Source: Trueperella bernardiae
GTDB taxonomy: Bacteria > Actinomycetota > Actinomycetes > Actinomycetales > Actinomycetaceae
Assembly (NCBI RefSeq): GCF_001469025.1
Contig: NZ_LNIZ01000005.1
Location: 1 to 64,000 of the forward strand
Length of the DNA stretch: 64,000 nt
Direction of reading: 5' to 3'
This document shows, in pieces, positions 1-8,373 of this stretch. The position numbers and the translations under genes are program-made. Every line of letters begins with the position of its first letter. The stretch's first letter is position 1. The notes beneath the pieces were generated by a model. The model had not been told where the DNA came from. It made no database searches and saw only the letters and a list, made by a program, of their open reading frames with translations.

Positions 1-97
1 GAACACCAAGCGGCTTCACGAAGCATTGGACTACGCCACCCCACAAGAAGTAGAAACCGAGTACTATCTCACCCAGCCCATCAACACAGGGCCGTAA
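1..97 (+). mobile_element. C-terminal end of an IS3-family transposase (OrfB), cut by window edge
   Basis: The open frame from position 2 to the TAA at 95-97 reads ...KRLHEALDYATPQEVE... This is the typical end of the rve-type integrase domain of IS3-family OrfB transposases, where an RLHxALgYxTPxE motif closes the protein. Only 31 residues lie inside the window, so I cannot say whether the element is complete. Debris follows it downstream. Confidence 0.75.
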
Positions 98-308
98 AAG
101 AAGCGGAACTAAACCCAGGACGCTTCACACCGAGTTCCCTGCCACCCCAGCACACATCCTTAAAACCACGATCACCGACCAACAAATCATTGACCAATTC
201 GACAAGGCCAGCCACCGCGCCCAAGCACAAGCCGAGATCGACAGGTGGGGAACCGTAGCTAACTGGACCGACTTCGACCACAGCGGAACCTGGCACGAAA
301 CCTACTAA
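98..308 (+). other. Possible gene remnant after the IS3 end
   Basis: One frame stays open from within the transposase end to the TAA at 306-308 and ends in a plausible protein tail (...EIDRWGTVANWTDFDHSG...). There is no convincing start codon or ribosome binding site, because the frame begins inside the IS in a different phase. It could be the 3' end of a gene disrupted by the insertion. I do not recognise the family. Confidence 0.25.
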
Positions 309-557
309 ACCGAAACCAACATGTTTTGGCCTATAAGCCGCGTTATCGGCGTCGCGCACCAAGGTCCCGCCGGTCTGCCCGACAGAAGTCGTGAATATAT
401 TGGCTGCCGGTGGCCCTGGGGGCCTAGTGGGCCTCAGGTTCACGAGTTGTGTCGAGCGCAGCCGGTGCCGGGCAGGAATTGGGGTCGTCGGTGCGCGTTA
501 TCGGCGTTAGGCAGCCGGGTGCGGCCGCGCGGTTCCCGGCCGCGCGCCAGGGCATCT
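309..557. other. Non-coding stretch with a 14-bp direct repeat
   Basis: No credible gene is seen. The 14-mer CGCGTTATCGGCGT occurs twice in direct orientation, at 339-352 and 494-507. It may be insertion-sequence debris, given the transposase end just upstream, but no complete element can be delimited. Confidence 0.3.
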
Positions 558-628
558 GCTGTACTAAACCGCAAGATGCGATACAAAATAACGGGAAATA
601 AGTATCGCATCTTGCGGTTTAGTGCAGC
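558..628. repeat. Long inverted repeat (21-bp perfect arms) downstream of the M3 peptidase gene
   Basis: Arms at 563-583 and 603-623 are perfect reverse complements over 21 bp, separated by a 19-nt AT-rich spacer. Pairing extends outward to 558/628 with one G-U pair. It lies 33 bp beyond the stop codon of the leftward peptidase gene. It could be an intrinsic terminator, although there is no long U-tract, or the footprint of a miniature mobile element. Confidence 0.7.
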
Positions 629-660
629 GTTTGTGGACGCGGCGACCCCGGCAACCCGGC

Positions 661-2673
661 CTACGCCAGCCCGCGCCTCTCGAGCAGCGCCTCGGCGCGC
701 GGGGCCCGCCCGCGGACGGCCACGAAGGACTCCATGGGGTCACGGGAGTTGCCGCGTGAGAGCAGTTCGGCGGCGAGCGTGCGCCCGGCGTCGCGGGTGA
801 GGCCGCCGGCCTCCTGCTCCTTGAACCAGTTCTCCAGATCGGCAACCAACACTTCGGCCCACATGTACGAGTAGTAGCCGGCGTCGTAGCCGCCGCCGAA
901 GGTGTGCGCGAAATATGCGGAGCGGTAGCGCGGGGGCACGAGCTCGTGGAAGATGTTCATCTGTCGCAGCGCGCGCTCCTCGAAGGCCTCGAACTCAGCC
1001 GCGTCATCCGGAACCTCGTCGGCACGCAGGCGGTGCCAGGCCTGGTCGAGGAGGGCGGCGGCGAGGAACTCGGTGGTGTCGAACGCCTGCCCGAAGGTGG
1101 CGGCCTTGGTCAGCGTGGCCGCCATTCGCTCGGGCATCGGCTCGCCCGTCTCGAAGTGACGCGCGTAGGAGGTCATGACCTGCGGGTGGTAGGCCCACAT
1201 CTCGTTCAGCTGCGAGGGCAGCTCCACGAAGTCGCGCGGAACTTCGGTGCCGGCGAGCGAGCGGTAGCGCGTTAGGGACAGCATCCCGTGCAGGGCGTGG
1301 CCGAACTCGTGGAACACGGTGATGACGTTGTCCCAGCTCAGCAGGCACGGCTCGCCGGCGGCGGGCTCGGGGAAGTTGCAGTTGTTGAGGATGACGGGCT
1401 TGAGCCCATCGCGGCTCGAGCCGTCCACAGCCGAGTTCATCCACGCTCCGCCGGACTTGCCCTTGCGCCGGTAGAAGTCCGCCTGGAACAGGGCGATGCC
1501 CTCGCCGTCCTCGTCCAGCACCTCCCACGTCTTGCACGTGTCCACCCAGCCGGCGATGTCTGGGCGCGGCTTGAAGGTCAGCCCGTACAGCTTGCCGGCG
1601 GCGAAGAAGATGCCGTTTTCCACCACGTTGTTCAGCTCGAGGTAGGGCTTGAGCGCCTCGTCGTCGAGTCCGAGCTGTCCGCGCAGCTTCTCCTGGTAGT
1701 ACGTGTAGTCGGCTGCGCCAAGCCCGACGCCGTCCGCCGCGGCCAGCTCCTCCAGCTTGGCTCGGTCGCGTTCCACGGCCGCTAGAGCCTTCGGCGCCAC
1801 GGACCCGAGCAGGTCCACGATCGCCTGCGAATCCTTCGCCATCCCGGCGTCGGCCACGGCCTGCGCATGGTGCGGGTAGCCGAGCAGTTCGGCGCGCTCG
1901 GCACGGAGCCTGGTGATGTCCAGTACGAGCTGGCGCGTGTCGGACGAGGCGTGCCCGCCCAGGCCACGACTGAGCGAGGCCTCGAGCACCGCCACGCGTG
2001 CCTCTGGCTTGGTGAGCGCCACCTGCAGGGTCTGGTTGGTGAAGTTGTCGAGCGCGAAGCGGTACGTGCCGTCCTCCTGGCGGGCGCCGGCCAGCCGCGT
2101 GTCGTCGACGCCGTCCACGTCAGCCTCGCTCAGCACCGCGGCGTTGTCGTCCATCGCCTTGATGACGCGCTGGGAGAATTCGACCTCGAGGGCGGATAGG
2201 CGCGAGTCGAGGTCGCGGAGGCGGGTCTTGCCGGCGTCGTCGAGCGTGATGCCCGAGCGCGTGAACGCCTCGAGCTCCTCGGTGATGTAGCGCGCGGTTT
2301 CGGGGTCGAGGCCGGTGAGGTCGATGGCGGCGAAGCGGTTGTAGATGCGCTTGTCGAGGCGGAAGGCGTTCGCGTGCTCGGACAGCAGGGGGAGCACTTC
2401 GGTCTGGACGGCGTCGAGTTCGTCACCACCGATCGAGCTCATGAGCGTGTAGGCGGCGTTGAGGGCGAGCGCGAGCGGAAGACCGGCCTCCTCGAGTGCG
2501 TCTACGGTGTTGGCGGCAGTGGCCGGCTCGGGGTTCGTGGCGATGCGCTCCCACGCCTCGCGCTCGGTGGTCATGAGCTCGGTTAGCGCCGGCACGATGT
2601 GCTCGGGCGTGATGGCGGCCCAGTCGGGAACGCAGTAGGGGAGGGGGGATCGGGTAAGCAATGGATTCGTCAT
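661..2673 (-). CDS. dcp: M3-family zinc peptidase (peptidyl-dipeptidase Dcp-like)
   Basis: The 670-residue protein matches the usual Dcp/oligopeptidase A length of about 680. It carries the zinc-binding HEFGH motif at residues 455-459 and the third ligand Glu484 in FVELPSQ, 29 residues after the first His as in thimet oligopeptidases. There is no signal peptide, so it is expected to be cytoplasmic and to trim small peptides, probably removing C-terminal dipeptides. Upstream, TAGAAT (complement of 2680-2685) sits exactly 6 nt before the ATG, so the mRNA may be leaderless. The choice between Dcp and PrlC-type oligopeptidase is inferred from overall similarity. Confidence 0.9.
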   Translation of the reverse strand: MTNPLLTRSPLPYCVPDWAAITPEHIVPALTELMTTEREAWERIATNPEPATAANTVDALEEAGLPLALALNAAYTLMSSIGGDELDAVQTEVLPLLSEHANAFRLDKRIYNRFAAIDLTGLDPETARYITEELEAFTRSGITLDDAGKTRLRDLDSRLSALEVEFSQRVIKAMDDNAAVLSEADVDGVDDTRLAGARQEDGTYRFALDNFTNQTLQVALTKPEARVAVLEASLSRGLGGHASSDTRQLVLDITRLRAERAELLGYPHHAQAVADAGMAKDSQAIVDLLGSVAPKALAAVERDRAKLEELAAADGVGLGAADYTYYQEKLRGQLGLDDEALKPYLELNNVVENGIFFAAGKLYGLTFKPRPDIAGWVDTCKTWEVLDEDGEGIALFQADFYRRKGKSGGAWMNSAVDGSSRDGLKPVILNNCNFPEPAAGEPCLLSWDNVITVFHEFGHALHGMLSLTRYRSLAGTEVPRDFVELPSQLNEMWAYHPQVMTSYARHFETGEPMPERMAATLTKAATFGQAFDTTEFLAAALLDQAWHRLRADEVPDDAAEFEAFEERALRQMNIFHELVPPRYRSAYFAHTFGGGYDAGYYSYMWAEVLVADLENWFKEQEAGGLTRDAGRTLAAELLSRGNSRDPMESFVAVRGRAPRAEALLERRGLA

Positions 2674-2685
2674 GGCTCGATTCTA
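2674..2685 (-). promoter_or_regulatory. -10 element for the peptidase gene, leaderless configuration
   Basis: Read on the minus strand, TAGAAT is followed by six bases and then the ATG. This is the spacing expected when transcription starts at the start codon. Confidence 0.45.
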
Positions 2686-2797
2686 CGGGCGGGCCCGGGG
2701 TCTGCGCGAACGACGACGCCGCCGCGGCCCCACCGCTCATACGTGCTCTTTTGCCGCAATCGCTCCAAGCCCATATGCGGGCGTGTGCTGGTTTCGT

Positions 2798-2803
2798 TAG
2801 GGT
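2798..2803 (+). promoter_or_regulatory. -10 element upstream of the aldolase gene
   Basis: TAGGGT is followed by 6 nt and a GTG at 2810 that is in frame with the aldolase. Transcription starting at 2810 gives either a 45-nt leader to the family-supported ATG at 2855 or a leaderless, 15-residue-longer isoform. Confidence 0.4.
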
Positions 2804-2854
2804 ACGGAAGTGTGGGCCGCCGCATCGGCGCGGGGTCAGGTCAAGGAGCTTGTC

Positions 2855-3502
2855 ATGCTGTACGAAAAGGAACGCCAAGAAGTCGTTGATACCTGCCTGT
2901 TCATGGTGGAGGAAAACCTGGTGGTGGGAACCGCCGGCAACGTCTCGATCCGGATTGGGGACCATGTGGTTATCTCGCCCTCGGGCGTCGATTATGCGAC
3001 CATGACGGCGAAGGACGTGGTGGTCTACGACATGGCGGGCAATCGCGTGGATGGCGATCTCAAGCCGTCCTCTGAGCTCCCGCTGCACATTGCTGTGTAT
3101 GAGGCCACCGACGCCCAGGCGATCACTCACAACCACGCCTACGCCTCCACCGCGCTTGGTCTATTGGTGGACGAGATTCCGCCGTCGCACTACTACTCGG
3201 CGATGTTCGGGGGAGTGGTGCGGGTGGCGCCCTATGCGGCGTTCGGCACGGACGAGCTTGCCGACAACGTGGCCGCCGCACTGGACGGCCGCACGGGCGC
3301 CCTGATGAAGAACCACGGAGCGATCACGATCGGTCCGAGCCTGACCAAGGCCGTGAACCTCCTTCCGATCCTCGAATACATCTGCGAGATCCAGTTGCGG
3401 GCGATGTCCACGGGCGCGCCGATCGCACTGCTTGATGAGGAGCAGATGGCCGAAGCAGTGGTGGGCATGGCCAGCTACGGCAAGCAACCCGAACGAAAGT
3501 AG
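2855..3502 (+). CDS. Class II aldolase, L-fuculose-1-phosphate aldolase (FucA) family
   Basis: The 215-residue protein has the same length as E. coli FucA and aligns with it end to end from memory. The zinc ligands are in place: Glu74 in PSSE, His92 and His94 in HNH, and His154 in KNHG; the phosphate-binding GTAGNVS is at 25-31. Such enzymes cleave ketose-1-phosphates to DHAP and an aldehyde. The start at 2855 is chosen because AAGGAG lies 6 nt upstream and the alignment begins there; an in-frame GTG at 2810 is an alternative. A terminator separates it from the kinase operon, but the set probably acts in one pathway. The true substrate is unknown. Confidence 0.88.
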   Translation: MLYEKERQEVVDTCLFMVEENLVVGTAGNVSIRIGDHVVISPSGVDYATMTAKDVVVYDMAGNRVDGDLKPSSELPLHIAVYEATDAQAITHNHAYASTALGLLVDEIPPSHYYSAMFGGVVRVAPYAAFGTDELADNVAAALDGRTGALMKNHGAITIGPSLTKAVNLLPILEYICEIQLRAMSTGAPIALLDEEQMAEAVVGMASYGKQPERK

Positions 3503-3524
3503 TCAATCCAAGAGCGAGCCTGCC

Positions 3525-3563
3525 AGCCCCGGCTGTTGATTCCAGCAGCCGGGGTTGCGCTTT
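3525..3563 (+). terminator. Intrinsic terminator after the aldolase gene
   Basis: An 11-bp stem (3525-3535 with 3546-3556, one G-U pair) is followed by a short TTTT at 3560-3563. Confidence 0.7.
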
Positions 3564-3575
3564 TCTCAGTCGTTC

Positions 3576-3698
3576 ATGTGCTCTGCACATATATTCAACA
3601 AGATCAAATGGTGGATTTATCATTCAATATTGTTGATACTGTTAATTAGCGCCGGTTGTCCCGGCCGGTCGGATTCAAAGAAGAATCAGGAGAACACA
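3576..3698 (+). promoter_or_regulatory. AT-rich regulatory region of the kinase operon with palindromes
   Basis: The region is clearly AT-richer than its flanks. It holds the perfect palindrome ATGTGC-TCT-GCACAT (3576-3590) and a wider 7-bp inverted pair TCAACAA / TTGTTGA (3595-3601 and 3630-3636). These are candidate operators for the DeoR-type regulator encoded at the end of the locus. I see no clear -35/-10 pair. Confidence 0.4.
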
Positions 3699-5264
3699 AT
3701 GACCAAGTTGAACGCGGCCGATGGTCCGCTCGTTATCGCAGTTGACTCGTCCACGACCTCGTCGAAGGCCATCGTTGTCGATGTTGAAGGAAACGTCATC
3801 GCGCTCGGTAAGCGCGAAATCCCCCTTCGCACCCCGCACCAGGGATTCGGTGAGCACGATCCCGAGCACTGGTGGAGCTCCACGAACGCTGCTATCGCCG
3901 AGGCCGTGGCCTCGCTATCGATGGCCGACCGCGGTCGGATCGCCGCCATCGGCATCACCCACCAGCGCGAATCTTTCGCGCCCTTCACCGCTGACGGCAC
4001 GCCCCTGCGTAACGGTATCCTGTGGCTCGACATCCGCGCGGCCGACCAGATCCAGAAGTACGGCACGCCCGAGATTCACCAGCTGTCGGGCAAGCCGGCC
4101 GACGTCACGCCCGCGATCTACAAGATGGCCTGGGTCAAGGAGCACGAGCCGGAACTGTGGGCGAGTGCTGACAAGATCGTGGACGTCCACGGCTACCTCG
4201 TCTACTGCCTGACCGGCGAGTGGAAGTCCTCGGTCACCTCGGCCGACTCCCTCGGCCTGTTCGACATTGAAAAGCTCGACTTCTCCGACAAGCTCATGGA
4301 CATCGCCGGCGTCACCCGAGATCAGATGGCCACCCTCCACAAGCCCGGCGAGGTCATCGGCTACGTCAAGAAGGACATCCGCGAGTTCTGGGGCCTGTTC
4401 CAGGAAGTGCCCGTCATCTCGGGCCTGGGCGATGGCCAGGCGGCCGGCGTCGGCGCGGCGGCAGTGGACCCGGACGTGGCCTACCTCAACATGGGCACCG
4501 CGGTAAACGCGGGCGTGACCGCCACCGACTACCAGTACGGCCAGGTTTTCCGCACGCTCGCCGGCGGCATCCCGGACACCTACGTGCTTGAGGTTCTCCA
4601 GTCCTCCGGCGCGTTCCTCGCCACCTGGTTCCGCAAGCAGTTCGGCAACCCCGCCCTCAACGGCGGCCCGGACCCGGAGCTGGAGGCGGCGGCAGCGGCC
4701 CGCCCCGTGGGTTCTGGCGGCCTCGTCACCCTGCCCTACTGGAACGCCGTGCAAAGCCCCTACTGGGAGCCGATCGCCCGCGGCGCTGTGGTCGGCTGGC
4801 GCGGCACGCACGGGCGTGGCTCGATGTACCGCTCGTTGCTCGAGGCGATCGCCATGGAGATGGCGCGCTCGCTCAACGCTCTGCAGGAGGCCACCGGCAC
4901 CAAGCTCACCACCGTGCGCGCGATGGGAGGCGGCATCCGCTCCCAGCTGTGGCGCCAGATCATGACCGATGCGATCGGCCTGCCGATGACAGCCTGCAAG
5001 GAAGACGAAATCTCCGCGCTCGGCGCCGGCATCGTGGCCATGTCCGCCACCGGCGTCTTTGGCGACAACTCGATCGCCACGGCCGCCAAGCACATGGCCC
5101 AGTTCACCGACTCCACCGAGCCGAATGAGGAAAACCACAAGATCTACGCCGAACTCGCTGACATCCAGGGCCGCCTGTACGCGGACCTGAAGGAGACCAA
5201 CGATCAGCTCCACGAGTTCGCGCGCCGCTACCCGGACGCCGAAGTGTCCAACGAAGAAGAGTAG
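3699..5264 (+). CDS. FGGY-family carbohydrate kinase (xylulokinase-like)
   Basis: The protein has 521 residues. The N-terminal VIAVDSSTTSSKAIVVD is the FGGY phosphate-binding signature, and later blocks (GITHQRES, WLDIRA, GDGQAAGVG, LNMGTAVNAG, MGGGIRS) follow the two-domain FGGY fold. These kinases phosphorylate sugars or polyols with ATP. The start at 3699 has AGGAG 6 nt upstream; a longer reading from 3555 would begin inside the terminator. It is first of three tightly spaced genes (13-nt and 12-nt gaps). Xylulose, fuculose, a tetrose or glycerol-like polyols are all possible substrates, and I cannot choose between them. Confidence 0.85.
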   Translation: MTKLNAADGPLVIAVDSSTTSSKAIVVDVEGNVIALGKREIPLRTPHQGFGEHDPEHWWSSTNAAIAEAVASLSMADRGRIAAIGITHQRESFAPFTADGTPLRNGILWLDIRAADQIQKYGTPEIHQLSGKPADVTPAIYKMAWVKEHEPELWASADKIVDVHGYLVYCLTGEWKSSVTSADSLGLFDIEKLDFSDKLMDIAGVTRDQMATLHKPGEVIGYVKKDIREFWGLFQEVPVISGLGDGQAAGVGAAAVDPDVAYLNMGTAVNAGVTATDYQYGQVFRTLAGGIPDTYVLEVLQSSGAFLATWFRKQFGNPALNGGPDPELEAAAAARPVGSGGLVTLPYWNAVQSPYWEPIARGAVVGWRGTHGRGSMYRSLLEAIAMEMARSLNALQEATGTKLTTVRAMGGGIRSQLWRQIMTDAIGLPMTACKEDEISALGAGIVAMSATGVFGDNSIATAAKHMAQFTDSTEPNEENHKIYAELADIQGRLYADLKETNDQLHEFARRYPDAEVSNEEE

Positions 5265-5277
5265 GAAGGAAACTGTC

Positions 5278-6321
5278 ATGCCATCCATTGCAATCCTCGG
5301 TGCTGGAGCCATGGGCTCCGGACTCGCCAACGCGCTCGTGCGCGCGGGCTGGGAGGTGAACCTGTGGGGGACCTGGCTTGATGACCACCTCATCGACGCG
5401 ATCGAGGCCGGCAAGCCGCACCCGCGCATCGACGTCGTGATCTCCGACAAGGTCAGCACCTTCCGCTCAGGCGACCTGAACATGGCGATGGCCGGGGTCG
5501 ACGTCGTCGTCATGTCGGTCGCGTCCGTTGGCGTGCCGAAGGTGGCCGAGCTTGCCTTCGAGGGCATTTCGAAGGCCAAGGCGCTGTGGCTGACCACGAA
5601 GGGCTTCCTGCCTGCCGAGGACGGCACGATTGAGCTCCTGCCCGTCGGGCTCCGTCGCATGGCACAGAACGCCGGGGTCACGCTGCCGCCGATCGTGGCG
5701 ATCGCCGGCCCGGTCAAGGCCAACGAGTGCGCGGCGAACGAGCCCACGGCCACGATCTTCGGGTGCCGGGACTACGACGTCGCCGTCAAGTACGCCCGCG
5801 AGGCACGCTCCGACCACTACGCGATCGAGGCCTCGGACGACGAGGTCGGCGTGGAGCTGTGTGCCCCGATGAAGAACGTCTACGCCATCATGCTCGGCAT
5901 CGCCGACGGCCTGGAGGAAAAGAGCGGTCACCCGCACCACAACCTCAAGGCAGCGACCTTCGCCCAGGCGGTGCGCGAGATGTCGATCCTGTCCGTGGCG
6001 CTCGGCGCGAAGGAGGCCACCGCCTACGGCCTGCCCGGCGTGGGCGACCTCGAGGTGACCGGCCTGTCCGGGCGCAACAAGGTCTACGGCGTGCGCATCG
6101 GCCGCGGCGAAGGCGCGAAGGTAGCGCTCAAGACTATGGAGGAGCTCGAGCAGACAGTCGAGGGCGTTCCCGCTATCCCGCTCGCTATCAGGCTCGTGGA
6201 GCAGACCGGCGGCGTCAAAGACCGCCTGCCGCTCCTGTACGCGGCCGAGCAGATCGTCTACGGCGACGATCCGGACTACGCCAACATTTTAGCTCGGGCC
6301 GTGCTCCCCGCACGCCCGTAA
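5278..6321 (+). CDS. NAD(P)-dependent glycerol-3-phosphate dehydrogenase (GpsA)-like protein
   Basis: The 347-residue protein opens with the Rossmann motif GAGAMGSGLA. It contains the GpsA catalytic region around CAPMKNVYAIMLGIADG, whose Lys matches the GpsA active-site lysine, and GLPGVGDLEVTG, a variant of the GpsA GLxGLGDL block. AAGGA precedes the ATG. Its place between a sugar kinase and a polyol-type dehydrogenase suggests a catabolic role rather than phospholipid synthesis. It may reduce DHAP released by the aldolase or oxidise a phosphorylated polyol. The substrate is inferred only. Confidence 0.8.
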   Translation: MPSIAILGAGAMGSGLANALVRAGWEVNLWGTWLDDHLIDAIEAGKPHPRIDVVISDKVSTFRSGDLNMAMAGVDVVVMSVASVGVPKVAELAFEGISKAKALWLTTKGFLPAEDGTIELLPVGLRRMAQNAGVTLPPIVAIAGPVKANECAANEPTATIFGCRDYDVAVKYAREARSDHYAIEASDDEVGVELCAPMKNVYAIMLGIADGLEEKSGHPHHNLKAATFAQAVREMSILSVALGAKEATAYGLPGVGDLEVTGLSGRNKVYGVRIGRGEGAKVALKTMEELEQTVEGVPAIPLAIRLVEQTGGVKDRLPLLYAAEQIVYGDDPDYANILARAVLPARP

Positions 6322-6333
6322 CAAGGAGAAAAT

Positions 6334-7368
6334 ATGCGCGCATACATGTTTTACGGACCCGGCGATCTTCGACTCGAAGACATCGAACCGGGCACACCTG
6401 GGCCCGGCGAAGTCGCCGTCGAGGTTAAGGCCGCCGCGACCTGCGGCACCGATCTCAAGTCCTACCGACGCGGCCACCCCACTCTTTTCCCGACGCTACC
6501 GGCGAGGTTCGGCCACGAGTTCGCCGGCGTCGTGACCGAGGTGGGGGAGGGCGTGACCGACTTCGCCCCAGGCGACCGCGTGGTCGCCGCCAACACCGCA
6601 CCGTGCGGGCACTGCTGGGCCTGCTCGATCGGGCGCGAATCGCTGTGCGAGAACCTTGAGTACCTCAACGGCGCGTTCGCTGAGCAGATCGTCATCCCGA
6701 AGGCGATCGTAGAGCGCAACACCTACAAGATTCCAGACACGCTCTCCTTCGAGGCTGCCGCCCCGCTCGAGCCGCTCTCGACCGTGGTGCACGGCATCTC
6801 CGAGTCCGGCATCAAGCTGGGCGACACGGTGGTGGTCAACGGCGCCGGCCCGATCGGTCAGATGTTCATCAAGCTCGCCCAACTGCGCGGCGCCAGCGTG
6901 ATCGCCGCCGACCGCTCCGAGGGTCGACTCGCGCAAGCCGAGGCCGCCGGTGCTCGCACCGTCAACCTCACCGGCCTGGAAACCCCGGAGGAGTGCGCCG
7001 CGAAGATCACGAAGCTCACCCCCAGTGGGCGGGGTGCAGACGTCGCTGTCGAGGCCGTGGGCCTGCCCCAGGTGTGGGAGCAGACTGTGCACTGCCTGCG
7101 CCCAGGCGGCACCGCCGTACTGTTCGGTGGCACGCCGAAGGGTGCGCCGTTCTCGGTGAATTCCTCGGACATGCACTACAAGGAGTACACGCTCAAGGGC
7201 GTCTACCACCACCAACCGCGCTACGTGAAGATCGCGGTCGAGCTGCTGTCCACCGGCAAGTTCGACGGCATGTCGCTGTGTAGCGAGGTGCGCCCGCTCG
7301 AGGCGCTCGTGGAATCGCTGGAGGACATGGCCCAGGGCAAGGGATCGAAGTACATTCTTCGCCCCTAA
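6334..7368 (+). CDS. Zinc-dependent alcohol/polyol dehydrogenase (MDR family)
   Basis: The protein has 344 residues. The catalytic-zinc region is visible (CGTD near residue 32, GHEFAGVV near 56), and the four-cysteine structural zinc loop appears as CGHCWACSIGRESLC near residues 90-104. The cofactor-binding GAGPIGQ follows. This architecture is shared by sorbitol, threonine and galactitol-type dehydrogenases. AAGGAG precedes the ATG at good spacing. As third gene of the operon it probably oxidises a polyol to a ketose, or the reverse, in the same pathway as the kinase. The specificity is not readable from sequence. Confidence 0.87.
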   Translation: MRAYMFYGPGDLRLEDIEPGTPGPGEVAVEVKAAATCGTDLKSYRRGHPTLFPTLPARFGHEFAGVVTEVGEGVTDFAPGDRVVAANTAPCGHCWACSIGRESLCENLEYLNGAFAEQIVIPKAIVERNTYKIPDTLSFEAAAPLEPLSTVVHGISESGIKLGDTVVVNGAGPIGQMFIKLAQLRGASVIAADRSEGRLAQAEAAGARTVNLTGLETPEECAAKITKLTPSGRGADVAVEAVGLPQVWEQTVHCLRPGGTAVLFGGTPKGAPFSVNSSDMHYKEYTLKGVYHHQPRYVKIAVELLSTGKFDGMSLCSEVRPLEALVESLEDMAQGKGSKYILRP

Positions 7369-7431
7369 ATCCTGCGGTTGGGACCCTTCGGCGCCAGCGC
7401 CGGCAGGCTGAACGCCTTGCCGGTTGGCGAC

Positions 7432-7465
7432 AAGGTGTGCTGGGAGGCCTCTCCCGGCACACCTT
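7432..7465 (+). terminator. Hairpin terminator after the dehydrogenase gene
   Basis: A 15-bp stem (7432-7446 with 7451-7465, one G-U pair) has a 4-nt loop. There is no U-tract. It lies between the catabolic operon and the regulator gene. Confidence 0.6.
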
Positions 7466-7533
7466 TCGTCGTCGTGCCCCGGCGGGGATACTATAGTGAC
7501 ACGTCTTGGTCGGCCGATACGAAGGATATGGTC

Positions 7534-8316
7534 GTGGCTCAGCTCAGTAAGAACGAACGCCAGCAGCTGCTCGCCGAGCACGTGCTCAACGTCGGCACGG
7601 TTCGCATTGAGGACCTGCTGAAGCTGGTGGACGCCTCCTCGATGACGATCTATCGCGACCTATCCGAGCTGGAGAATGACCGCGTGATTGTCCGCTCGCG
7701 CGGTGAAGTGACCGCGGTCGCCACGTCGCTCAGCGAAACCTCGATGAAGTACCGCCTCACCCAGGAGGAAGAGGCGAAGGACATGCTGGCGTGCGAGTTC
7801 AAGGAGTACATCACCCGCGGCGCCTCGATCATCTGCGACGATTCCTCCACCGTGTTTTCCATCCTCAAGCAGTTCACCGACGTGGGCGGGCTTACCGTCA
7901 TTACGAACAACTGGTCGATCATCCAGCTCGCGGGCTCCGTGCCCGACTGGGAGCTCGTCACCCTCGGCGGGCGCTACGACCGCCACCTGGACGCCAACTA
8001 CGGCCCCGAGGGCATGAAGGCCCTCCAACAGATGCACGCCGACCACGCCTTTATCTCCGCCGCGGCCATCACGGACGGCGTGGTCTACCACCCCTACCCG
8101 GAGGTCGCCGCTTACAAGGCCCTCATGCTCACCTCCGCTGCCCAGTCCCACCTGGCGGTCACGGCCTCCAAGTTCGAACGCAAGGCGCTCTACCGGGTGG
8201 CCGACACCGCCGAGTTCGACAGCGTCGTGGTCACCTCTGACACGCCCGACGACGTCGTGGCGCAGCTTCGCGAGCGCGGCGCGGCGGTCCGCTTGGCGGG
8301 TTCGACGACGCCGTAG
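7534..8316 (+). CDS. DeoR-family transcriptional regulator
   Basis: The 260-residue protein has an N-terminal winged-helix segment (about residues 5-55, containing SSMTIYRDLSELEN). A sugar-phosphate isomerase-like sensor domain follows, with DDSSTVFSI, VITNNWSI and TLGGRYD in the order expected for DeoR/GlpR proteins. The GTG at 7534 is preferred because GAAGG ends 8 nt upstream; the ATG at 7528 lies only 1 nt from it. A TACTAT-like -10 lies near 7490. Its position right after the kinase operon suggests it represses that operon and responds to a phosphorylated intermediate. Confidence 0.85.
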   Translation: MAQLSKNERQQLLAEHVLNVGTVRIEDLLKLVDASSMTIYRDLSELENDRVIVRSRGEVTAVATSLSETSMKYRLTQEEEAKDMLACEFKEYITRGASIICDDSSTVFSILKQFTDVGGLTVITNNWSIIQLAGSVPDWELVTLGGRYDRHLDANYGPEGMKALQQMHADHAFISAAAITDGVVYHPYPEVAAYKALMLTSAAQSHLAVTASKFERKALYRVADTAEFDSVVVTSDTPDDVVAQLRERGAAVRLAGSTTP

Positions 8317-8361
8317 CCCGCTAGTCCACCTTCGGGCGGACCACCGCCGTTCCCGGCTTGC

Positions 8362-8373
8362 CATAATAGGTCT
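8362..8373 (+). promoter_or_regulatory. -10 element with leaderless spacing
   Basis: CATAAT (8362-8367) is followed by six bases and the ATG at 8374. No ribosome binding site is seen. Confidence 0.45.

Noticed and set aside
3915-5753. 612-codon open frame on the minus strand opposite the kinase and GpsA-like genes
   Set aside because: It mirrors two well-supported genes in a high-GC region and shows no family motif; such antisense frames are a codon-bias artefact.
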